Notes under the pieces: model-generated
The model's database searches: none
The model's input: only the letters and a program-made list of their open reading frames with translations
Told to the model about the DNA's origin: nothing
Part shown: positions 1-7,161 of the stretch, piece after piece
Layout: each line of letters begins with the position of its first letter
Numbering within the stretch: position 1 is the first letter of the stretch
Made by a program: the position numbers and the translations under genes
Source: Shimia_B sp038525525
GTDB taxonomy: Bacteria; Pseudomonadota; Alphaproteobacteria; Rhodobacterales; Rhodobacteraceae
Reading direction: 5' to 3'
NCBI GenBank assembly: GCA_038525525.1
Contig: JBCBHO010000001.1
Coordinates: forward strand, 434,001 to 498,000
DNA length: 64,000 nucleotides

Positions 1-275
1 AGCAAACGTGGTAGGGCCACAGCAACCCTCTGCCCCCCACGTGCCGGGCGCTTGGGGCGCTTTGGGTCCTTTGTGGACGCCTGCTTCTTCGCTCCGCCAC
101 CGCGCAGCGGGATGGCAGGACCCTTGGCCCCGAAGGGCCGAAGGGTCGCGATGAACGCAACATCACCTGACATCTGCGCCGATATCTCCACCCGCCACGG
201 CACTGCGAGGGCCGCCAATGCCGCGACGAGGACGAAAAGAAACGCCCACAGGATCACGGTGAGCGCAACAGCCAT
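1..275 (-). CDS. DUF2953-like membrane-anchored protein, N-terminal part (runs off the window)
   Basis: An open frame starts with ATG at 275 and is still open at base 1, so only about 91 N-terminal residues are visible. They contain one hydrophobic segment (residues about 3-25), then a short positively charged stretch rich in Lys, Arg and Pro. It begins 6 bp after the stop of the GerW-like gene on the same strand, so the two are almost certainly one operon. In bacteria DUF2953 proteins are often encoded beside GerW/YtfJ proteins, and that context is the main reason for the name. Function is unknown, and the diagnostic C-terminal part is outside the window. Confidence 0.55.
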   Translation of the reverse strand, partial: MAVALTVILWAFLFVLVAALAALAVPWRVEISAQMSGDVAFIATLRPFGAKGPAIPLRGGGAKKQASTKDPKRPKRPARGGQRVAVALPRL

Positions 276-281
276 GGGGGA

Positions 282-629
282 TTATCCCCCCGTCCCGCGC
301 TCTGCGGCCTTGTCGATGGCCTTTCCAGCCGTGGCCCCGAGTACCTCGGCCAGGGTCGTCATCGCGCCCTGAACGGATTCAACCCGGGCACCTTCCTGAT
401 CGATGATGATCGCGCCAAGCGGCTTGATCCCGCCCCCGCCCCCTGTCCCGGCCCCGTTGCCGGTCTTCGCCCCAGCGGTGCCACCTGCCCCGAACCCGAA
501 GCCATAGCTGACGATCGGGATGACGGTCGCGCCATCTTTCTCGATCGGGTCACCGAGCACGTTCTCGGCGTTCAAGAGCCGATTCAGCTCTTCCACCGTG
601 CCCTTGAGCAGCGTCTCTACATCTTCCAT
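282..629 (-). CDS. GerW/YtfJ-family protein
   Basis: This 115-residue soluble protein opens with a short helical stretch (MEDVETLLKG). A segment with GDPIEKDGATVIPIVSYGFGFGAG follows, broken up as VIPIVSYGFGFG and a Gly-rich run (residues about 45-68), then a C-terminal amphipathic helix. That layout is typical of GerW (YtfJ) proteins, first known from spore germination in Bacillus but common in non-spore-formers, where the role is unknown. The ATG at 629 is preceded by GGAGG at a good distance. Longer upstream starts in the same frame would run into the promoter region. An FNR/FixK-type box lies 59 bp upstream, so low-oxygen control is likely. The DUF2953-like gene follows in the operon. Confidence 0.75.
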   Translation of the reverse strand: MEDVETLLKGTVEELNRLLNAENVLGDPIEKDGATVIPIVSYGFGFGAGGTAGAKTGNGAGTGGGGGIKPLGAIIIDQEGARVESVQGAMTTLAEVLGATAGKAIDKAAERGTGG

Positions 630-687
630 CGAAGGATCCTCCAGAAAGCTCAGATGCCGCAGCCTAGATCGGTCTTCAGGTCCCGGC

Positions 688-701
688 TTGACCTGCGTCA
701 A
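688..701. promoter_or_regulatory. FNR/FixK-type box 1
   Basis: TTGACCTGCGTCAA is a perfect TTGAC-N4-GTCAA palindrome, the class bound by FNR, FixK and DNR regulators. Its centre is 65 bp upstream of the GerW-like start. With a short leader this would place it near -41.5, the usual activating position. Confidence 0.75.
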
Positions 702-711
702 TCGTGTGGTT

Positions 712-1557
712 CTAGGAACCGGCTGTTGGGAAAGAGATCGACGTGACCTCCGCGATGAAGAACGGAAAGTAGGCGTCGGTACCGAAGAAGTTTCCGGCCT
801 CCACCTGCGTGGGCAGGCGGAAGCCGCCGAAGTCGCGAAAAGCCGAGACCGTGCCGCCGAAAGGTTGCAGCTGGAATGTCGCGTCCGGGTTCGCATCGCT
901 CCACCGGTCCAAGCTCACCGTTTCTGGCAGCCCCCCGGCGGACAGCGTCACATCCACGGTCTGCTCAAGATCGCCATGGCGCACAGCAACGCGGAGCGTG
1001 GTGTCAGACAATGCCTCCCACGTCACGTCCGGCCCGGGCATCAGGGCGGCAGGGCTCCAAAAGACAGCCTCCGCAACATAGCGGCCAAAGGCCGAGCGCC
1101 GGTGATCGTCGGTCCCGCCTGCCCGCGCGACGGGCGCGAGGCCAAGCGCCCAAAAGCGCGTCCAGCGTCCGCTGTCTGAGCCTGAAATGCCACCGCGCCC
1201 AAGGGGGACTGCCATGGCCCAGTGAAAGCCCTCCGGTGCCGCCAGAACCTCGCGGGCGCGCATGGGCAGGTACCGGTGGCTCTCGTTGTTGCCGATCCCG
1301 AAACGCCCCGCCATCTCGATCCGGGCCACGGTATGAAGTGGGGTGCCCGCGGCGATCATCGCGGTGAAATAGGCCCTCACCGGCGCGGGAAGCTCCGCGA
1401 CAAGGTCGGGGTGAAAGGGCGCGGGCGCGCGGGGCTGCAACGCCAAGAGGCGAGATACCTCCGCGCGGTCCTGCCTCAGGTCGGACAGCCGCCACAGCGC
1501 GAGGCCGACAAACGTCAGCAGCAAGAACACTGCCGCAAGAAAAAGCAGGGGTTTCAT
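712..1557 (-). CDS. DUF6544-like protein
   Basis: This protein has about 281 residues. An N-terminal hydrophobic segment (residues about 3-22) acts as a signal anchor, followed by a soluble domain with motifs LPAPVRAYF (about residue 60) and MAGRFGIG. These resemble the DUF6544 (formerly DUF6920-like) family, whose function is unknown. The ATG at 1557 puts the hydrophobic segment directly at the N-terminus; an in-frame start 66 bp upstream adds only Arg-rich residues. It is transcribed divergently from the SQR gene, and the box at 1617-1630 lies between them. The family name is from memory of conserved segments, so it is moderately certain. Confidence 0.6.
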   Translation of the reverse strand: MKPLLFLAAVFLLLTFVGLALWRLSDLRQDRAEVSRLLALQPRAPAPFHPDLVAELPAPVRAYFTAMIAAGTPLHTVARIEMAGRFGIGNNESHRYLPMRAREVLAAPEGFHWAMAVPLGRGGISGSDSGRWTRFWALGLAPVARAGGTDDHRRSAFGRYVAEAVFWSPAALMPGPDVTWEALSDTTLRVAVRHGDLEQTVDVTLSAGGLPETVSLDRWSDANPDATFQLQPFGGTVSAFRDFGGFRLPTQVEAGNFFGTDAYFPFFIAEVTSISFPTAGS

Positions 1558-1616
1558 CTGGGGTTTCCCGTGGCCGTCGAAGACGCCCCACCTTGCTCCC
1601 CGCTGCCGCCGCCCTG

Positions 1617-1630
1617 TTGACAAATGTCAA
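1617..1630. promoter_or_regulatory. FNR/FixK-type box 2
   Basis: TTGACAAATGTCAA is a perfect TTGAC-N4-GTCAA palindrome. Its centre is about 59 bp upstream of the SQR start and 66 bp upstream of the divergent DUF6544-like start, so it may serve both promoters. Confidence 0.8.
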
Positions 1631-1682
1631 GGCGCGCCCCGCCGGGAGTTCCTAGGCTTCCCGCAATATGATGGAGGCAAAG

Positions 1683-3008
1683 ATGACCAAGCCACAACCC
1701 AAACTGTCGCGACGCGATCTTCTGGCGTTGGGTCTCGCGGGATCTGCGGCGAGCCTCGCCGCGGGCACTGCCACGACCGTGGCGGCCCAGCCCACCATTC
1801 CCACATCCGCCCGGATCGTGATCCTTGGCGCGGGCGCGGCGGGCACCGCGCTGGCCAATCGCCTATCCCGGCGGCTCGACGGCGCGCAGATCACGCTCGT
1901 CGATGGCCGGGCAGAACATTGGTATCAGCCGGGGCTCAGCCTTGTTGCGGCAGGATTGAAGCCCGCCAATTACGTCATCAGCCAGACCACCGACTGGCTG
2001 CCCCGCGGGGTCGAGCTCAAGGCCACTTGGGCCAGCGTAATTGATCCCGAGGCCAAGCGCATCGACCTCGAGACCGGGGAGACGCTGACCTATGACTACC
2101 TCGTCGTGGCCACGGGCCTTGTCCTCGATCACGGAGCCATCGACGGCTTTGACGTAGACCTGATCGGCACGAACGGCATCGGCGGGCTCTACGCCGGTCC
2201 GGCCTATGCCGCCAAGACCTGGGAAGCCGCCGCCGCCTTTGTCGAGACGGGCGGCGTGGGCCTTTTCACGCGCCCTGCCACCGAGATGAAATGTGCGGGC
2301 GCGCCGCTCAAGCACACCTTCCTCGTGGACGATCTGGCCCGCACCGCCGACACCCGCGGGCGCATGGAACTGAGTTACTGCGCGAACAATCAGAGCCTCT
2401 TCGGCGTGCCTATCGTTGCCGAGAAGGTGCGCATGCTGTTCGGGGACCGCGGGATCGGGGCCTACTACAGCCATGTTCTGACCGCCATCGAACCTCGGGC
2501 CAAGGTCGCCACTTTCGCCACGCCGGAGGGCACGGTCGAGCGCAACTACGACTACCTGCACGTGATCCCGCCGCAGCGCGCGCCGGAGGTCGTGCGGCAA
2601 TCCGGACTGAGCTGGGCAGATAAGTGGACCGATCAGGGCTGGGTCGAGGTCGACAAGCACAGCCTGCGCCACCAGCGCTATGACACGGTCTTCGCGGTGG
2701 GCGACGTGGCCGGGGTGCCCAAGGGCAAGACCGCAGCCTCCGTCAAATGGCAGGTGCCCGTGGTCGAGGAGCAGCTCGTCGCGCAGATCGCCGGAGACAG
2801 GACCGACGTCGCCTATAACGGTTATACTTCGTGCCCCCTGATCACCCGTGTTGGCCGCGCGATGCTGATCGAGTTTGACTACAACAACGACCTCGTGCCC
2901 AGCTTCCCGGGCGTCATCGCCCCGCTGGAGGAGCTGTGGATCAGCTGGCTGATGAAGGAAGTCGCGCTGAAAGCCACATACAATTCCATGCTGCGCGGCA
3001 AAGCCTGA
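1683..3008 (+). CDS. sqr: Tat-exported sulfide:quinone oxidoreductase-like flavoprotein
   Basis: The 441-residue protein would oxidise sulfide and pass electrons through FAD to the quinone pool. It has a twin-arginine signal (SRRDLLALGLA, residues 9-19) and an Ala-rich signal segment, then a Rossmann FAD site (GAGAAG, residues 49-54). Cys204 (MKCAGAP) and Cys384 (YTSCPLITR) match the redox cysteines of type II SQRs. FAVGD (about 337-341) is the second FAD motif. The C-terminal stretch after EFDYNN is typical of type II SQR and ends in an amphipathic membrane-binding helix. GGAGG 7 bases upstream supports ATG 1683 over the ATG at 1668. An FNR-type box lies upstream, and a small membrane gene follows 14 bp downstream. 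A flavocytochrome c sulfide dehydrogenase subunit is the main alternative. Confidence 0.8.
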   Translation: MTKPQPKLSRRDLLALGLAGSAASLAAGTATTVAAQPTIPTSARIVILGAGAAGTALANRLSRRLDGAQITLVDGRAEHWYQPGLSLVAAGLKPANYVISQTTDWLPRGVELKATWASVIDPEAKRIDLETGETLTYDYLVVATGLVLDHGAIDGFDVDLIGTNGIGGLYAGPAYAAKTWEAAAAFVETGGVGLFTRPATEMKCAGAPLKHTFLVDDLARTADTRGRMELSYCANNQSLFGVPIVAEKVRMLFGDRGIGAYYSHVLTAIEPRAKVATFATPEGTVERNYDYLHVIPPQRAPEVVRQSGLSWADKWTDQGWVEVDKHSLRHQRYDTVFAVGDVAGVPKGKTAASVKWQVPVVEEQLVAQIAGDRTDVAYNGYTSCPLITRVGRAMLIEFDYNNDLVPSFPGVIAPLEELWISWLMKEVALKATYNSMLRGKA

Positions 3009-3022
3009 AGGAGACGACGACA

Positions 3023-3394
3023 ATGCAGGACATCACTTTCGAAACCCTCCTTGCCGTGATGCAGGAGATCTTTGGCACGGCCCTCTTCTGGGCGCTTGTG
3101 ACCGCCGGGGTGCTGGTCACGCTGGCCTATCTCTACGTGCTTGTCCGCGACCGCGCCGTCAGTTGGCGCAAGTTCCTGTGGGCGCAGCTGGCCATGCCCT
3201 TTGGCGCCGTCGCGGCGGTGGCACTTGTCATGGGCGTCACCGATAGCGGGCTTTCCGATCTCGGTGGGCCGATCGACATCCTTCTTGTGGTGCTCATCGC
3301 GGCAGCCGGGGCGGTGGGCCTCGCGGTCCTGGTCTACACGGTCCAGTCGCTCAGCGGGCTGGGCCGGGCCGGGGGCGACACCGCCGCCCCCTGA
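3023..3394 (+). CDS. Small membrane protein, DUF5368-like
   Basis: This 123-residue integral membrane protein has three predicted hydrophobic segments (residues about 18-42, 54-74 and 87-112). A conserved-looking LAYLYVLVRDRAVSW stretch follows the first. It starts 14 bp after the SQR stop with GGAG before the ATG, so the two form an operon. I recall DUF5368 proteins being found next to SQR-like flavoproteins in Rhodobacterales, but the name is from memory. A role as membrane partner or quinone-side factor for the SQR is inference from context only. Confidence 0.6.
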   Translation: MQDITFETLLAVMQEIFGTALFWALVTAGVLVTLAYLYVLVRDRAVSWRKFLWAQLAMPFGAVAAVALVMGVTDSGLSDLGGPIDILLVVLIAAAGAVGLAVLVYTVQSLSGLGRAGGDTAAP

Positions 3395-3400
3395 TCTTTC

Positions 3401-3733
3401 TTACCGGTTGGCGGCGGTCGCGGCGCAAGTGCGGCATTGCCGCGTCTGCGGCAGCAGCTCAAGCCGCGCGACCGAGATCGGACCGCCGCACACGGCACAA
3501 GTGCCAAACGTGCCGTCCGCGATCCGTGTCAACGCGGCGTTCAACTCGCGAACTTCTTTCTGCGCGGCCAGTCCCAGCGCCTCGAGTACCTCGTCGTCTT
3601 CAAGGTCAATCGCTTGATCGACCAAGTCCGCCGTCTTGGGTTGATCAAGCTCGGTCTCGATCGCGCCCATGCGGACGCCCAGGTCTTCCAGACGGGCATG
3701 GATCTTGGCCCGGAAGGCATCCGTGTCGATCAT
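3401..3733 (-). CDS. TraR/DksA-family zinc-finger protein
   Basis: A 110-residue protein with an N-terminal coiled-coil-like helical region (residues about 1-75, acidic, Leu-rich). A C-terminal four-cysteine finger follows: CAVC near residue 87, then CRTC near residue 104. DksA/TraR proteins enter the RNA polymerase secondary channel and change promoter choice during stress, usually with ppGpp. This one is shorter than E. coli DksA (151 residues), like other stand-alone TraR/DksA paralogues. It lies 17 bp downstream of the DUF2892-like gene and probably shares its promoter and FNR-type box. It converges with the SQR operon. Confidence 0.85.
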   Translation of the reverse strand: MIDTDAFRAKIHARLEDLGVRMGAIETELDQPKTADLVDQAIDLEDDEVLEALGLAAQKEVRELNAALTRIADGTFGTCAVCGGPISVARLELLPQTRQCRTCAATAANR

Positions 3734-3750
3734 GGCATCCTCCCTCCCGC

Positions 3751-3963
3751 TCAGAGCTTGCAGGTGGACAGGCCCACCAGGCGATACAGCGGGCAGAAGC
3801 GGAGGAAAGAAGTGACGATCAGCACGCCCCCTACCCCCAACGCCAGCGCCGCCGCGAGGGACGAGCTCCAGATCGCCGGGATATTGGCCAGCGGCGCCAG
3901 GATCAGCGCGAGGCCGATAAAGACGCGCGCGACACGGTCGTAAGTGCCTAGGTTAGGTGTCAT
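3751..3963 (-). CDS. DUF2892 (YgaP-type) membrane protein
   Basis: A 70-residue protein with N-terminal MTPNLGTYDRVARVFIGLAL, two transmembrane helices, and a C-terminal FCPLYRLVGLSTCKL. The Cys-Pro-x-Tyr-x-x-x-Gly-x-(S/T)-x-Cys ending is the hallmark of DUF2892 (YgaP-like) inner-membrane domains. Start 3963 is chosen because it is preceded by an AAGGGAGG Shine-Dalgarno; an upstream in-frame start would add 32 unrelated residues. Such domains can be fused to rhodanese modules that handle sulfur, and here the SQR operon is close by. It is first in a two-gene operon with the DksA-like gene. Confidence 0.8.
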   Translation of the reverse strand: MTPNLGTYDRVARVFIGLALILAPLANIPAIWSSSLAAALALGVGGVLIVTSFLRFCPLYRLVGLSTCKL

Positions 3964-4021
3964 CGGGGACCTCCCTTCATTTTCCATGACCCCATAGTGG
4001 CGCGGAGGCGCCGTGCGCCCC

Positions 4022-4035
4022 TTGCGATATGTCAA
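4022..4035. promoter_or_regulatory. FNR/FixK-type box 3
   Basis: TTGCGATATGTCAA has one good half (GTCAA) and one with a single change (TTGCG). It is 65 bp (centre) upstream of the DUF2892-like start. The identical 14-mer recurs at 13203-13216, which argues against chance. Confidence 0.6.
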
Positions 4036-4055
4036 TTCTGCGCGCGGGCCCGCCC

Positions 4056-5135
4056 TCACCGCAGGACGTAGTAGGTGGCAAGGCTCGCCAAAAAGATGCC
4101 CAGTACCAGTACCGAATCCGCGCCGACTGGCCCCAGACGCGGCTTGCGGCGCACAATGAGCCCGGTGAGAAAGACCGACGTCACCACGATACCGAAGCCA
4201 AGCGAGGCAAAGACGGTGTCCGAAGTATCTCCTAGGATCGGCCCCTTGCGGAACAGGATGTCCGCGGGAAAGACAAGCACCAGCATGATGAGGTTCGAGC
4301 CGAAGATATTCGAGATCGCCAGCGTGTAGGCGCCAAGCCGCACCGCCGCGATGCTCGTCGTCAGCTCCGGCAAAGATGTGGCCGCCGCGAGAAGCGTGAC
4401 ACCGATGAAGCTGGCCCCGAGGCCCGAGGCATCCGCGATGGCCTCGGCGCTTATGACGAGGCCGAGACCGAACAGAAGGATCATCGCCGCATAAAGGATC
4501 GCGCGCAGGCCAAGACCCGCCGATCCCGCCCCGCTGGCATCCGCGCGATCCGACGCGAAACGGGCATCCTCGGGCTCTGGAAGATCGACGGGGACCCAGT
4601 CTCCAGATTGGTCATAGCGGCGCAGCAGCCAGATGCTCCCAGCATAAAATACCGCGATTAGGACACTGCCCAGTCCCACGGGTCCCAGCGTGACAGGTTC
4701 CCCCACCACGAGGACGACGATCGTCAGTCCCAGCATCACGTTCAAAAGCGTGGCTTCCAGCGCGTGGTTCGCCTTGCGGGGATAGTTCGTGATTGCCCCC
4801 CGCGCCCAGAAATCCGCCATGGCAAGGATCGCCGTCTGCAGGGCGACACCTCCGAACAGATTGTTGAGCACCAGCTCTCCGGCCTGCTGGGTGGCCGCGC
4901 TGAGCGTGGTCGAGATCTCCGGCAACGACGTCGCCGTCGACAGCGCCAAAAGGCCGACCAGTGACTTTTCCCACCGGAAGCGATCCGACAGCGCGTCCGC
5001 CACCCATGCAAGGCCCGATCCTGCATGCCAGACGGCCACGGCGCTCAGCGTGAACAGAGCGATTGCGGCGCCAAGGCCAAGATCCTCACCCACGACGCGC
5101 CCTCTCAGGGGGCATTCTTCGAACGGGACAGACAT
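4056..5135 (-). CDS. Sodium/calcium exchanger (CaCA) family cation antiporter
   Basis: This membrane protein has about 359 residues and two homologous halves, each of about five hydrophobic segments. The conserved alpha repeats are visible: STATSLPEISTTLS in the first half and LAAATSLPELTTSIAAV with SNIFGSN in the second. The acidic Glu in each SLPE motif is the cation ligand in this family (YrbG/NCX-like). It would exchange Ca2+ or a related cation against Na+ or H+ across the inner membrane. ATG 5135 has AGGA nearby; an alternative ATG at 5180 overlaps the FNR-type box and is less likely. It is divergent from the VIT1-like gene. Confidence 0.85.
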   Translation of the reverse strand: MSVPFEECPLRGRVVGEDLGLGAAIALFTLSAVAVWHAGSGLAWVADALSDRFRWEKSLVGLLALSTATSLPEISTTLSAATQQAGELVLNNLFGGVALQTAILAMADFWARGAITNYPRKANHALEATLLNVMLGLTIVVLVVGEPVTLGPVGLGSVLIAVFYAGSIWLLRRYDQSGDWVPVDLPEPEDARFASDRADASGAGSAGLGLRAILYAAMILLFGLGLVISAEAIADASGLGASFIGVTLLAAATSLPELTTSIAAVRLGAYTLAISNIFGSNLIMLVLVFPADILFRKGPILGDTSDTVFASLGFGIVVTSVFLTGLIVRRKPRLGPVGADSVLVLGIFLASLATYYVLR

Positions 5136-5173
5136 GCATCCTGCCTCGATACGGTGAGCGGCGCGCCCGCGAA

Positions 5174-5187
5174 TTGACATCGCTCAA
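5174..5187. promoter_or_regulatory. FNR/FixK-type box 4
   Basis: TTGACATCGCTCAA has one mismatch in the right half. It sits midway between the divergent starts of the cation antiporter (5135) and the VIT1-like gene (5222), about 41-45 bp from each. Confidence 0.65.
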
Positions 5188-5221
5188 CTGACGCGCGGCG
5201 AAGCGGGCGCAAGATGTTCCC

Positions 5222-5932
5222 ATGACCGACACCCACGGACACAGCCCCGAAGACATCGCCGACCGCCTCGCGCGACGTGAGGATGCCTCACACCTCAAGG
5301 ACATGGTCTATGGCGGCATCGACGGCGCGGTGACGACCTTCGCGATCGTCGCGGGTGTCGAAGGAGCGGGACTGCCCACCGGGGTCATCCTGGCCCTCGG
5401 GATCGCCAACATCCTTGCCGATGGTTTTTCCATGGCCGCCGGAAATTTCGCAGGAACGCGGGCCGAACTGGACGACCGTCGCCGCATCGTGTCCATCGAA
5501 CGGCATCACCTCACGCACCACCGCGACGGTGAACTGGAAGAGCTGCGCCAGATCCTCGTGATGCGCGGCCTCGACGGTGAGGTCCTTGACCAGGCGGTCG
5601 CGGCGATTGCAGCGGATGAAGACCGCTGGCTCGACCTGATGTTGACCGACGAATACGGACTGTCGCGCTCTGAGCCGGATCCAAAGCGCGCGGCCCTCGC
5701 AACCTTCGGGGCCTTTATCGCCGCGGGCGCGGTTCCGCTTTTGCCCTTCATCGCGGGGCTCAAGGACGCATTCACGATCTCCATCGGCGCGACGGCGGTG
5801 ACCTTCTTTCTGATCGGCGCCGTCAAGAGCCGGTGGTCCCTTGCGCCGTGGTGGCGGTCGGGGCTTGAGACCCTGGCCATCGGCGCCGCTGCGGCCGGGA
5901 TCGCCTACCTCGTCGCCAGCTTCTTCCGCTAG
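5222..5932 (+). CDS. VIT1/CCC1-family transporter
   Basis: The protein has 236 residues. The N-terminal DASHLKDMVYGGIDGAVTTF matches the first helix of VIT1/CCC1 (vacuolar iron/manganese transporter) proteins. LADGFSMAAGNF is the second conserved helix. A cytoplasmic acidic, His-containing segment follows (residues about 85-150, with HHLTHH), then three C-terminal helices. The family moves Fe2+ or Mn2+ out of the cytosol. An FNR-type box lies 41 bp upstream. Together with the neighbouring Ca2+-type exchanger it suggests metal-ion balance under low oxygen, which is inference. Confidence 0.82.
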   Translation: MTDTHGHSPEDIADRLARREDASHLKDMVYGGIDGAVTTFAIVAGVEGAGLPTGVILALGIANILADGFSMAAGNFAGTRAELDDRRRIVSIERHHLTHHRDGELEELRQILVMRGLDGEVLDQAVAAIAADEDRWLDLMLTDEYGLSRSEPDPKRAALATFGAFIAAGAVPLLPFIAGLKDAFTISIGATAVTFFLIGAVKSRWSLAPWWRSGLETLAIGAAAAGIAYLVASFFR

Positions 5933-5937
5933 CAGGC

Positions 5938-5951
5938 TTGAGCAATGTCAA
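5938..5951. promoter_or_regulatory. FNR/FixK-type box 5
   Basis: TTGAGCAATGTCAA has a good right half and one change in the left. It lies 58 bp (centre) upstream of the site-2 protease start and directly after the VIT1-like stop. Confidence 0.7.
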
Positions 5952-6002
5952 TCAGCACGTCCTGAACGCTCGCTACCGTCATCGCAAAAAAGGTGTCGTC
6001 CC

Positions 6003-7157
6003 ATGTTCAGCAACAGCACAACCGTCCTTCGCATCTTCGACATTGAGATCCGACTGGCCGCGAGCTGGTTCCTGATCGCCGCCCTCATCACCTGGAGCCT
6101 CGCCGATCAGGTCTTCCCCGCCGATTTGCCGGGGCTCACCTCGGCGCAGTACCTTGTGCTTGGGGTGGTGGGGATGCTGCTGTTCTTCGCGTCGCTTCTT
6201 TTGCACGAACTGGCCCATGCTATGGTCGCGCGCGGGTTTGGGATCGCCGTGCCGCGGATCACGCTGTTCCTCTTCGGGGGCGTGGCCGAACTTGGAGAAG
6301 AACCGGACACCGCGCGCCATGAATTCTGGATCGCCATCGCCGGCCCGGCCATGAGCGTCGCGCTTGCCTTCGCCTTCTGGATCGCATCGGGGCTGGCGCT
6401 GATCTTGGCGGGCGGGCCGGCCATTCCGCTCCTCCTGTCCTACCTCGCGGCGCTCAACCTGATCCTCGCCCTCTTCAACCTGCTGCCTGCCTTTCCATTG
6501 GACGGCGGGCGCGTCCTGCGCGCGATCCTGTGGGCGCGAAGCGGAGACGCGCTGAGCGCCACGGAGACGGCGACCCGGATGGGTGAATTCCTCGGGCTGG
6601 GCCTCGTCGCGCTGGGGCTTTTGACGCTGTTTCAGGGCGGCTCCCTTGGGGGCGCATGGCAGATTCTTGTCGGGCTCTTCATCATCTTGGCTGCGCGCGG
6701 CACGCTTCAGGGTCTGAGAACCCGTATGCTGCTGGACAACCAGACAGTCGCCGATCTCATGGTTCCGAACGTGGTGACCACCGATCCGACGCTCAGCCTT
6801 GCGGACCTCGTGAACCGGGTGATGCTCCCCAACCGGGTCAGTTTTGTCCCGGTGGTGGAGGATGGTGTCCTTCTCGGCCATATCGACACGAAGGTCTTGG
6901 CCATGATCGACCGGGAGAACTGGCCCAACACGCAGGTCGACGACGTCTTCATTGGTCTGGGCGATGACGGTGACAGTCATGTCATTGGCCCGGATGCCCC
7001 CGCTACCCTGGCCCTGCAACGCATGACGGAGAGCGGGGTGCGCAAGCTGGTCGTGGCGCGCGATCGCCGGATCGTGGGCGTGCTGACCCTGTCTGACCTG
7101 ACCCGCGTCCTGCACTTGCTGGTCGACCTGAAGATGCAGCCGCAACCCGTGCCCTAA
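6003..7157 (+). CDS. Site-2 protease (M50 family) with CBS domains
   Basis: A 384-residue intramembrane metalloprotease. HELAH (residues 68-72) provides two zinc ligands and the catalytic Glu, and FPLDGGR (about 164-170) supplies the third ligand, Asp167. About six hydrophobic segments lie before residue 220. The C-terminal part (about 240-375) holds two CBS repeats (VADLMVPNVVTTDP; VRKLVVARDRRIVGVLTLSD) that usually bind adenine nucleotides. The start at 6003 was chosen because the sequence upstream overlaps the VIT1-like gene and the FNR-type box. The kinase gene follows after 4 bp, so the two are probably co-transcribed. The substrate is unknown; anti-sigma factors are typical. Confidence 0.88.
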   Translation: MFSNSTTVLRIFDIEIRLAASWFLIAALITWSLADQVFPADLPGLTSAQYLVLGVVGMLLFFASLLLHELAHAMVARGFGIAVPRITLFLFGGVAELGEEPDTARHEFWIAIAGPAMSVALAFAFWIASGLALILAGGPAIPLLLSYLAALNLILALFNLLPAFPLDGGRVLRAILWARSGDALSATETATRMGEFLGLGLVALGLLTLFQGGSLGGAWQILVGLFIILAARGTLQGLRTRMLLDNQTVADLMVPNVVTTDPTLSLADLVNRVMLPNRVSFVPVVEDGVLLGHIDTKVLAMIDRENWPNTQVDDVFIGLGDDGDSHVIGPDAPATLALQRMTESGVRKLVVARDRRIVGVLTLSDLTRVLHLLVDLKMQPQPVP

Positions 7158-7161
7158 GGCC

